This document shows, one piece after another, positions 58,701 through 64,000 of a stretch of DNA of 64,000 nucleotides. Source of the DNA: AC-32 sp963716865 (lineage in GTDB: Bacteria; Actinomycetota; Thermoleophilia; Gaiellales; Gaiellaceae). The translations under genes were made by a program, and so were the position numbers. Position 1 is the first letter of the stretch. Each line of letters opens with the position of its first letter. The stretch covers positions 806,001 to 870,000 of the forward strand of contig CAVQUF010000004.1 of the NCBI GenBank assembly GCA_963716865.1, in the 5' to 3' direction. A model generated the notes under the pieces. It saw only the letters and a list, made by a program, of their open reading frames with translations, searched no databases and was not told the DNA's origin.

Positions 58701-59570
58701 GTGAGCGACTCTGCCCTCCTTGCCCACGACCGCGCTCGGGGCGTTCGCCTGATCGCAGGCGTGGACGAGGTGGGGCGCGCCTGCTTGGCCGGCCCGATCA
58801 TGGCCGCGGGGGTTCTCTTCGACCTGGAGCGGCTCGCCTCCGGCGCGGGCCGGAATCTGCTCGAGGAGCTGGACGACTCGAAGCGCCTTGCGCGTACCAA
58901 GCGCGAGCGTCTCGCCCAGGCCGTCCTCGTCCACGCTGAGGCGGTCTCGCTCGTCTCCATCCCAGCGAGCCAGATCGACCGGATCGGGATCGATCCCGCG
59001 AACGTGGTCTGCCTCGAGCGGGCGCTCCGCGCCCTGGGGGAGCGGGCGGAGCTTCGTCTCGTGGACGGCCGCCTCGCGCTCGGCGCTCGGGCGCCCATGC
59101 ACGAGCGGATCGTCCACGGAGACGCGACCAGCGCGACCATTGCAGCCGCCTCGATCGTGGCCAAGGTGGCCCGCGATCGCCTCATGGCTCGTCTGGGCGA
59201 GCGCTACCCAGGCTATGGCTTCGAGCGTCATGCGGGCTACGGGACGACGGAGCACATGGTCGCGATCGCGAAGCTCGGGCCGACCCCCGAGCACCGGTTG
59301 AGCTTCAACGCCCGCTGCTTCGCCGAGGCTGTCGTCGCCGCTCCCGCTCGTCGCCGGAAGCCGCGCCGTGCCTCTTGGCGCGAGCTGCCCGCCGCAGAGA
59401 TGGCCGCCCACCTGCTCGAGACGCCCACGATCGGTGACCGGGTCTGGACGGACGAACCGCGTCTGCCCCGCGAGACCCGGACCGCCTTCATTCGCCGGGT
59501 CCTGCTCGGCGAGACGGAGCCGGTCGAGGCTCCGGAGGCCGTGTGGAAGGCGCCAGGTGAGAGTTCTTAG
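58701..59570 (+). CDS. rnhB: Ribonuclease HII with C-terminal extension
   Basis: 289 aa. Cleaves RNA of RNA-DNA hybrids. Type 2 motifs: GVDEVGRACLAGP (Asp-Glu), LDDSKRLARTKRERL, LRLVDGRLALG (Asp), and GDATSATIAAASIVAKVARD, plus GYGTTEHMVAI. About 70 residues (DRVWTDEPRLPRETRTAFIR) follow the catalytic domain and are not part of the minimal enzyme. GTG 58701. Odd setting: it sits in the accessory stretch, not next to rplS or DUF genes. Confidence 0.88.
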   Translation: MSDSALLAHDRARGVRLIAGVDEVGRACLAGPIMAAGVLFDLERLASGAGRNLLEELDDSKRLARTKRERLAQAVLVHAEAVSLVSIPASQIDRIGIDPANVVCLERALRALGERAELRLVDGRLALGARAPMHERIVHGDATSATIAAASIVAKVARDRLMARLGERYPGYGFERHAGYGTTEHMVAIAKLGPTPEHRLSFNARCFAEAVVAAPARRRKPRRASWRELPAAEMAAHLLETPTIGDRVWTDEPRLPRETRTAFIRRVLLGETEPVEAPEAVWKAPGESS

Positions 59571-59573
59571 CCC

Positions 59574-59601
59574 TGAGCCAGCGTTCCGGAATGACGCCTG
59601 A
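59574..59601 (+). repeat. 28 bp array repeat R5
   Basis: TGAGCCAGCG-TTCCGGAATG-ACGCCTGA, 3 bp after the rnhB stop and 30 bp before the cupin gene. Confidence 0.65.
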
Positions 59602-59631
59602 TCCTTGGGCTCCCAACCGTAGGATTGCGCC

Positions 59632-60036
59632 GTGTCGTTCACGCTCAGGAACATCAAGGAGGATCTGGAGGACATCGGCTCGAGTTTCGACGGCGCGCCG
59701 GACCTGGAGTTCCGCGCGGCGACCGTGGCGCTCGAGCTCGAGAAATCCGGCCTGAGCTACCAGCGCGTCCCGCCCGGCTATCGCTTTCCGTACGGCCATA
59801 CGCACAAGAAGCAAGAGGAGGTGTACGTGGTCCTGCGCGGGAGCGGGCGGATGAAGGTCGACGACGAGATCGTCGAGCTCAAGGAATGGGACGCGGTGCG
59901 CGTCCCGCCCGGTACGTGGCGAGGCTACGAGGCCGGGCCGGAGGGCCTAGAGATCCTCGTCATCGGCGCGCCCAATCTCGGTGAGGCTCCGCGCGAAGAT
60001 GTCGATGGCCAGCGCGACTGGTGGGCTGACGAGTAG
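59632..60036 (+). CDS. Cupin domain protein
   Basis: 134 aa, single cupin: YGHTHKKQEEVYVVLRGSGRMKVDD (motif 1, His, His, Glu), WDAVRVPPGTWRGYEAGPEG (motif 2; its His is replaced by Trp-Arg, so metal binding may be incomplete). GTG 59632. Confidence 0.87.
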   Translation: MSFTLRNIKEDLEDIGSSFDGAPDLEFRAATVALELEKSGLSYQRVPPGYRFPYGHTHKKQEEVYVVLRGSGRMKVDDEIVELKEWDAVRVPPGTWRGYEAGPEGLEILVIGAPNLGEAPREDVDGQRDWWADE

Positions 60037-60058
60037 ACCGGTCCGTAAGCCTTTCGGC

Positions 60059-60086
60059 TGGGCGACTGTTCCGGAATGACGCCAGG
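60059..60086 (+). repeat. 28 bp array repeat R6
   Basis: TGGGCGACTG-TTCCGGAATG-ACGCCAGG, between the cupin and the convergent DHFR-family gene. A stretched relative is at 60885-60920. Confidence 0.65.
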
Positions 60087-60095
60087 CGACGGCTT

Positions 60096-60671
60096 CTACG
60101 CACGGCGGTAGCGGAGGTAGACGACGCGGTTGCTGAATGTGCGCGTCTCGAGGAGCTCGAGGTTGACACGAGTGTGGTCTGCGAAGAAGGGTTTGCCTCC
60201 GCCGAGGGCCACGGGGTAGACGAACAAGTGGTACTCGTCGATGAGCTGGTGCGCTGTGAGAGTCGCGGCTAGGTCTGCGCCGCCTACCGCGATCGGCCCA
60301 CCGTCCTCTTCCTTGAGCGCTTGAACCGTCTGCACAGGATCGGCACGGGAGAGGCGCGCGTTTCCCTCGACTACCTCGAGCGACTTCGAGAAGACGAGCT
60401 TCGGTAGCTGCTTCCAGATCCGCGCGAACTCGAGCTGGGCTACGTCGAGCTCGGAAACGCTCGCGGGCGTGGAGGGGTTGCGTTCTTCGGCGGTCTCCCA
60501 GAAGGCCATTACCTCGTAGAGGCGTCGTCCGAGTAGATGGAGGCCGAGCTCGCTTGTCTGCTGGTTGTGGAAGCGGTGCAGCTCGGCATCAGGGGCCCCC
60601 CAGTCGTTTCCGTCAGGTCCCGCGATGTAGCAGTCGAGCGAGACGCCCATCGAGTAGATCACGGTCCTCAC
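60096..60671 (-). CDS. Dihydrofolate reductase family protein (RibD C-terminal type)
   Basis: 191 aa. YSMGVSLDCYIAGPDGNDWG, LLGRRLYEVMAFW, KLVFSKSLEVV, GPIAVGGADLAATL (NADPH loop) and DEYHLFVYPVALGGGKPFF. Reductase of unknown substrate, not folate-pathway DHFR. GTG 60671. Confidence 0.9.
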   Translation of the reverse strand: MRTVIYSMGVSLDCYIAGPDGNDWGAPDAELHRFHNQQTSELGLHLLGRRLYEVMAFWETAEERNPSTPASVSELDVAQLEFARIWKQLPKLVFSKSLEVVEGNARLSRADPVQTVQALKEEDGGPIAVGGADLAATLTAHQLIDEYHLFVYPVALGGGKPFFADHTRVNLELLETRTFSNRVVYLRYRRA

Positions 60672-60755
60672 GCCATTGTCTCCTTGTGTAGTCGGAATCC
60701 CGGAACGGACTCGGCTCCGAGCGAGAGGTAGTAACTGCCGCTGCGGCTCAGGACG

Positions 60756-60857
60756 TCAAATACGGAGACCGCCGGCGCGCGCGAGCGCTTCCCGCACCAG
60801 TGCCCGCCCGAGTCCGCGTCTCCACCCGGTTTGACTCGCCAAGAGGCCAGAAATCAT
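60756..60857 (-). pseudogene. GNAT acetyltransferase C-terminal fragment
   Basis: 33 codons ending GWRRGLGRALVREALARAGG, then LRI and TGA. The RGLGRALVREA stretch matches the acetyl-CoA loop of GNAT enzymes, but nothing upstream completes the fold. The rest of 60672-60988 shows no gene. Confidence 0.4.
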
Positions 60858-60988
60858 CGGTGGAGCCGGAAACCTCGGTTCGGGTGGGCGAGCGTCCTCC
60901 CTCCTGGGGAATCTGACGCCGCCTGCTGTGCGTTCGATGCAGGTCAACTGACACGCGCCGACCGGGAGGAAGCCGCTCCTGACGAAGA

Positions 60989-61061
60989 AGCCGACGCCCG
61001 GACTCGAACCGGGGACCCCTTCATTACGAGTGAAGTGCTCTACCAGCTGAGCTACGTCGGC
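60989..61061 (-). tRNA. tRNA-Thr (anticodon CGT)
   Basis: Full cloverleaf on the minus strand: acceptor GCCGACG/CGTCGGC, D arm GCTC-AGCTGGTA-GAGC, anticodon stem CTTCA/TGAAG with loop CTCGTAA (CGT, reads ACG), variable GGGTC, T arm CCCGG-TTCGAGT-CCGGG. Discriminator base T at 60989, no encoded CCA. Its 5' half is repeated at 63459-63496. Confidence 0.93.
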
Positions 61062-61366
61062 GAACGTCCTACTGTAGCCGTTCCTGTCTCTCGCTTCCGG
61101 CCGCCGAGGCTCGTGTGTCAAGGGTTGTGTCAAGTGCGCGAGCGCATGAATACGTAGCTCGCGTCGCACGAGCTGTCGGGCGCCTCTGATCGCCCCTCCA
61201 CCCTCCGTTGGCTAGGCGGCCTGCGCCTGGTCTACGACCGGCGCGGACCTCTAAGGCCGGTTGACGGCCTCTTGGCAGAGGCGCACACTAGCCGCCTGGC
61301 TGGCCGAGGAAAGGCAGGTCGAGATGCCGAGACTCTCTTTGGAGCAGGGAAGGAAGTGATGGGAGC
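61062..61366. other. Non-coding left end of the mini-island
   Basis: 305 bp without a supported gene; contains two TGTGTCAAG repeats about 55 bp from the tRNA. Confidence 0.4.
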
Positions 61367-61549
61367 ATGCTCACTCGACTGAAAGAGTGGATCGAAGGAT
61401 CTCGCCGTAGGAAGCGCGAGAAGTGGGCAGCGGAGCACGGCGGTGACCTCGGCAACTTGAGCGAGGAAGACAGGCTGGTAGCGGCTGAATACCGACCGGG
61501 TGTGCCCCCAGCGGCAAATCACGCTGGACGTTCTGGCCTCCGAGGTTGA
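61367..61549 (+). CDS. Small hypothetical protein
   Basis: 60 aa, basic N-terminal helix (MLTRLKEWIEGSRRRKREKW), then acidic NLSEEDRLVAAEYRP. GGGAG stands close upstream of ATG 61367. Not recognised. Confidence 0.45.
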   Translation: MLTRLKEWIEGSRRRKREKWAAEHGGDLGNLSEEDRLVAAEYRPGVPPAANHAGRSGLRG

Positions 61550-61637
61550 CGATCTAGCGAGCAAGGGCCGGAAGACCGCCAGGCGTGGGCGCAAGCCTAA
61601 GGCCGACGCGGGAGGCCAGGTAGGTAGACCGGCCTGA
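61500..61637 (+). CDS. Possible small basic protein
   Basis: 45 aa from GTG 61500, overlapping the previous ORF in another frame: QITLDVLASEVDDLASKGRK, then a Lys/Arg-rich tail. Weak; either this or a frameshifted continuation of its neighbour. Confidence 0.3.
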   Translation: MCPQRQITLDVLASEVDDLASKGRKTARRGRKPKADAGGQVGRPA

Positions 61638-61660
61638 CTCCGGCTCGTCGTCGGACAGGC

Positions 61661-61837
61661 GTGTCGGCCGATCCGCCGACGCTGGCTAGTGCCGTTCCCA
61701 ACTGGCGCCCGGGGGATGTGATCCCTTTGGGGGCCAGGATGCTGCGTGTGGTAGAGCTTCGGGACGACGACGGTGGTCAGCCGCCCGTGCTTGTTGTTGA
61801 GGACGTGCCCACGAGAGGCAGTGATGCTGCGGCCTGA
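61661..61837 (+). CDS. Small hypothetical protein (58 aa)
   Basis: GTG 61661 to TGA 61837. NWRPGDVIPLGARMLRVVEL, DDDGGQPPVLVVEDV: a compact beta-rich small protein of a kind often seen as conserved hypotheticals in actinobacteria. No clear ribosome site. Confidence 0.5.
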   Translation: MSADPPTLASAVPNWRPGDVIPLGARMLRVVELRDDDGGQPPVLVVEDVPTRGSDAAA

Positions 61838-62471
61838 GGTTTCGTAGGCTCGTTGGGGGCCGGGGCGGGCACGAAGCGCTCCTAGAAGGCTTCGGCCTCG
61901 TGAGGCGTTCTCGACCCAGCCCCACCCCCGGTTTGTTCCCGGGGGTTTACGCGTTTCCCCCGATGGCCCGATTGCCGAACGAAGCGATACTGATGGTGGC
62001 ATCGAAGGGGGTGCGCATGTCCGTGTGCCTCACTGAGCAGATTCATCCAGAGCGATTCCCGGTCATCGGGGTGCGAGAACAACGAGGCTTCACACGCCGC
62101 TTCCGCCCTGAAGATCGAGGGGTCAACACCCGTGCAGGGACCGCTAGACGCGCTCAGCGTCATGGCCGACGCCGAATCGCAGTGAGGCAGCGTTGACGCG
62201 TCCGGGATCTTGATCCTGCGAGTGGAACGAGACTCCTCGTGATCGAGAGGACACCCGGCCTCCGACTGCTCTTGTCAGGCCGGGTAAGACGACGGGACGG
62301 AAATGACCCAACCCCGCCGTCGAGCTTACTAGAGGCTTGATGTGAAATCGCTTGGAGCCGGGCCGTGGCGGCGCCATGCGCGCGGGTATTACGGAGCCGC
62401 GATCCGGGCGCACCCTGATGACTCCGAGACGCCTCGGCGTGAGAATCGGGCTTAGGAAGGGGGTGTAGAAG
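61838..62471. other. Stretch without a supported gene
   Basis: 634 bp. Open frames exist on both strands, but none has a ribosome site plus protein-like composition. Two hairpins are seen: 61925-61945 and ACCCGGCCT/AGGCCGGGT at 62253-62285. Confidence 0.4.
61925..61948 (+). terminator. Probable terminator
   Basis: CCCCCGG-TTTGTTC-CCGGGGG followed by TTT, about 90 bp after the 58-aa ORF. Confidence 0.5.
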
Positions 62472-62741
62472 ATGTCGACCATGTCGCACGAGCCTTCCCG
62501 CGTCGTCCACGAGCGGCCGCGATGGTCGCTACGGCTCATTCCCGAGATGTGGGCGTCGCTCGCAATAACGGCCATGTGGGTCGCCGTTTTCATCACGGCG
62601 ATCTGGGGGCCAGACGCGAGGTTCAACAGCAACGACGGGAACAGCTCGACCATTCCGACCGCGGTCTTCGTCACGGTGTTCGCGTTCCTCGGCACCTGGG
62701 TCGTGGCGAGGTACGGCTTCCGGAAGCAGCGAAAGGAATGA
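62472..62741 (+). CDS. Small two-helix membrane protein
   Basis: 89 aa; helices SLAITAMWVAVFITAIWG and TIPTAVFVTVFAFLGTWVVA with a short Asn-rich loop; basic C-terminus (YGFRKQRKE). AGGAAGGGGG lies upstream of ATG 62472. Not recognised. Confidence 0.65.
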   Translation: MSTMSHEPSRVVHERPRWSLRLIPEMWASLAITAMWVAVFITAIWGPDARFNSNDGNSSTIPTAVFVTVFAFLGTWVVARYGFRKQRKE

Positions 62742-62779
62742 CCGGACAGGTCTGGACTCGCCGGTACGGAGCGTGAGGA

Positions 62780-63241
62780 ATGAGGCCGGGATATCGAGTC
62801 AAGCGCATCGTCATTCGACAGCTCCACGAGCCTCGGTGGAAGCTCGTAGAGCTGTACGAACCTTCGGAGTGCTTTGTCTGCAACCGGCCAAGTAACCCGG
62901 TGTGGCTCAATCATCCCATCGTTGTCTGTACCGACTGCGAAGAGGAAAAGCATTTCGTCAAGGACGAAGACGAGAGGGATGGCGAGGTAGGCGAGAGGGG
63001 CGGCGAGATGAAACGAGGGCTAATGCTGCCGAGAAGTCGGATAAGAGACTCGTCAATCAGGCACATCGTTCTCGTTCACCTCCACGAACCCCAATGGAAG
63101 CTCGTTGAGCTGTACGAGCCGGAAGAGTGCTTCATCTGTGGTCGGCTGAGCACCTTCGTGTGGCTCAACAACCCCGTCGTCGTTTGCCCCGAGTGCGAAG
63201 AGGAGAAGAACTTCGTCAAGGACGAAGACGAGACGGGGTGA
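62780..63241 (+). CDS. Tandemly duplicated four-cysteine (zinc-ribbon-like) protein
   Basis: 153 aa made of two copies of one module (residues 9-65 and 95-151, offset 86). By eye 41 of 57 positions are identical. Each has HEPxWKLVELYEP, CFxC, VWLN, VVCxxCEEEK and FVKDEDE; Cys pairs are 31/34 with 50/53 and 117/120 with 136/139. The linker contains an internal ATG with a GGCGAG in front, as if two genes had fused. ATG 62780. Family not recognised. Confidence 0.7.
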   Translation: MRPGYRVKRIVIRQLHEPRWKLVELYEPSECFVCNRPSNPVWLNHPIVVCTDCEEEKHFVKDEDERDGEVGERGGEMKRGLMLPRSRIRDSSIRHIVLVHLHEPQWKLVELYEPEECFICGRLSTFVWLNNPVVVCPECEEEKNFVKDEDETG

Positions 63242-63313
63242 CAACGTGAAACGACAGATCATCGTGTGTCACTCTCTCCCGTAGGGAGGGATGATTGCCT
63301 CCTCGCGAGTTGG

Positions 63314-63332
63314 GAGGCCCGTTCGGGGCCTC
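63314..63332 (+). terminator. Probable terminator of the tandem-module gene
   Basis: GAGGCCC-GTTC-GGGGCCTC stem, about 70 bp after the stop. Confidence 0.5.
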
Positions 63333-63458
63333 TCAGCGTATGTGCGTCAAGTTTGTGTCAAGTACAGCCCGTCCTAGTCCGGCTTCCGCGCGCTCCCTAG
63401 AGAGGGAGAAACCGCCTGAAAAGACGAATGAGGCCGAAGGACGCCGTTGCTCTCGTCC

Positions 63459-63496
63459 TTACGAGTGAAGTGCTCTACCAGCTGAGCTACGTCGGC
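63459..63496 (-). repeat. Truncated tRNA-Thr copy (5' half), attachment-site duplicate
   Basis: 38 bp identical to 61024-61061: acceptor 5' strand, D arm and anticodon loop only. It cannot fold as a tRNA. Confidence 0.8.
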
Positions 63497-63527
63497 TTGG
63501 CCGGCTCAGTCTAGCGCCGGTGTCTGA

Positions 63528-63598
63528 GGCATCGCTCGCGACGCCGACGTCACGACGCGCGGGCTCTGCCCGTGCGTCCGTCGGAACTGACCGGTCGA
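63528..63598 (+). repeat. Double-hairpin dispersed element, copy 3
   Basis: Behind a TGA triplet: GGCATCG-CTCG-CGACGCC, then ACGCGCGGGC-TCT-GCCCGTGCGT, CCGTCGGAACTGACCGGTCGA. Lies between the tRNA remnant and the holin-like gene. Confidence 0.72.
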
Positions 63599-63642
63599 GT
63601 CCGATCGGCCTCATTTCGACACCATCTCGTAGGCTGTCCCCC

Positions 63643-64000
63643 GTGCTCGAGCCGTACTTCCTGCTCCGACTTGTCCTCGCCTGGGGGATCAACGCGCTCG
63701 CGCTCTGGATCTCGAGCGCGCTCTTCTCGGGCGTCTCGATCCACGGCTTCTGGGCCTACGCGATCGGCGCCGCCGTGCTCGGGATCGCGAACACGATCAT
63801 CAAACCGGTGCTCGCCCTCCTGACGCTGCCGCTGATCGTGTTCACGTTCGGGCTCTTCTACCTGCTGATCAACATCGCGATGGTCGCCCTCGCCGAGTGG
63901 CTCGCGCCCAACTTCTCGATCGACGGCTTCTGGTCGTACATCGGCGTGATCTTCATCGTCTGGATCGTGAACTGGGCCATGTACTCGCTGATCGCCGCGG
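63643..64000 (+). CDS. YvlD / phage holin family IV membrane protein (partial)
   Basis: Open to the window end; 119 residues visible. Four-helix PF04020-type protein: YFLLRLVLAWGINALALWI, AAVLGIANTIIKPVLALLTLPL, TFGLFYLLINIAMVALAEWL. GTG 63643. Despite the name, chromosomal copies are ordinary membrane proteins of unclear role. Confidence 0.85.
   Translation, partial: MLEPYFLLRLVLAWGINALALWISSALFSGVSIHGFWAYAIGAAVLGIANTIIKPVLALLTLPLIVFTFGLFYLLINIAMVALAEWLAPNFSIDGFWSYIGVIFIVWIVNWAMYSLIAA

Larger units (their letters stand above)
61024..63496. mobile_element. Mini-island bounded by a 38 bp duplication of the tRNA-Thr 5' half
   Basis: Identical 38 bp (TTACGAGTGAAGTGCTCTAC...GTCGGC) at 61024-61061, inside the intact tRNA, and at 63459-63496, same orientation. 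They look like attachment-site copies. Inside are only small ORFs and no integrase, so this is a remnant or a satellite mobilised in trans. Paired TGTGTCAAG sequences near both ends (61114-61136 and 63343-63364) resemble arm sites. Confidence 0.65.
63242..63642. other. Right end of the mini-island and spacer
   Basis: 401 bp without a gene; holds a terminator hairpin, TGTGTCAAG repeats, the truncated tRNA copy and hairpin element copy 3. Confidence 0.5.

Noticed and set aside
56344..60920. Integron attC sites
   Set aside because: The repeats lack RYYYAAC/GTTRRRY core boxes and a long imperfect palindrome, and no integron integrase is present.
61882..62196. Overlapping ORFs of 93-98 aa on both strands inside the island
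   Set aside because: No ribosome sites, unbalanced Arg/Pro composition, and the region contains a terminator-like hairpin.
63459..63496. Second tRNA-Thr gene
   Set aside because: Only the 5' half is present; the T arm and acceptor 3' strand are missing.

Overview
The window is high-GC DNA, densely packed with genes on both strands and using many GTG starts. The gene content fits an actinobacterium, most plausibly class Thermoleophilia (Gaiellales or Solirubrobacterales-like). This taxonomic call is inference from a complete hopanoid operon, FolE2, ThyX, a Tad pilus locus and the small-protein families seen; no 16S gene is present.

Layout. 1-4.3 kb: polyphosphate module (PPK1 C-terminus, Ppx/GppA, Nudix + histidine phosphatase, CYTH/CHAD). 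4.4-10.5 kb: small protein, MDR dehydrogenase, GAF protein, and a divergent pair of a membrane sulfatase-fold protein and a GT-C-like membrane protein. 10.8-25.8 kb: housekeeping genes (rpoD, asparaginase, Fpg/Nei glycosylase, hydroxyacid oxidase, FolE2, PlsY, two SOD-family proteins, SDR, ECF sigma with candidate anti-sigma, ThyX, DUF72, PLP enzyme) and a secreted subtilase with a C-terminal SWSDV repeat. 25.8-29.8 kb: epimerase and a CopC/CopD-type membrane operon. 29.8-37.5 kb: one long minus-strand operon hpnC-hpnD-hpnE-shc-hpnH-hpnG-ispH-yjbQ, running from isoprenoid supply to hopanoid. 37.5-48.2 kb: DUF192, a secreted lysozyme-like/M15-like wall enzyme and, divergently, a Tad pilus operon (Flp pilin, TadE, CpaB, TadZ, CpaF, a vWA-TadB fusion, TadC and a large coiled-coil protein). 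48.3-55.4 kb: cyclophilin, TolB/PASTA protein, MMPL transporter, DUF5661, an unknown Cys-rich protein and a PYROXD2-like oxidoreductase.

55.5-61 kb is accessory DNA. Unrelated small genes in mixed orientation are separated by copies of a repeat of about 28 bp that keeps one orientation. It ends at a tRNA-Thr(CGT) gene. The 5' half of that tRNA is duplicated 2.4 kb further on (38 bp identical), delimiting a mini-island (61.0-63.5 kb) with small unknown proteins, one of which is an internal tandem duplication of a four-cysteine module, and no visible integrase. The window closes in a YvlD/phage-holin-like membrane protein.

Three dispersed sequence families cut across this layout: (i) an about 70 bp double-hairpin element (5 copies), four copies of which start right at a stop triplet; (ii) a GTAACAG-N-CTGTTAC palindrome (4 copies), each just 3' of a stop codon; (iii) a CCCTCG-NN-CGAGGG(ATG) motif upstream of surface and secretion genes. 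Shadow reading frames are abundant because of the GC content and are left out.
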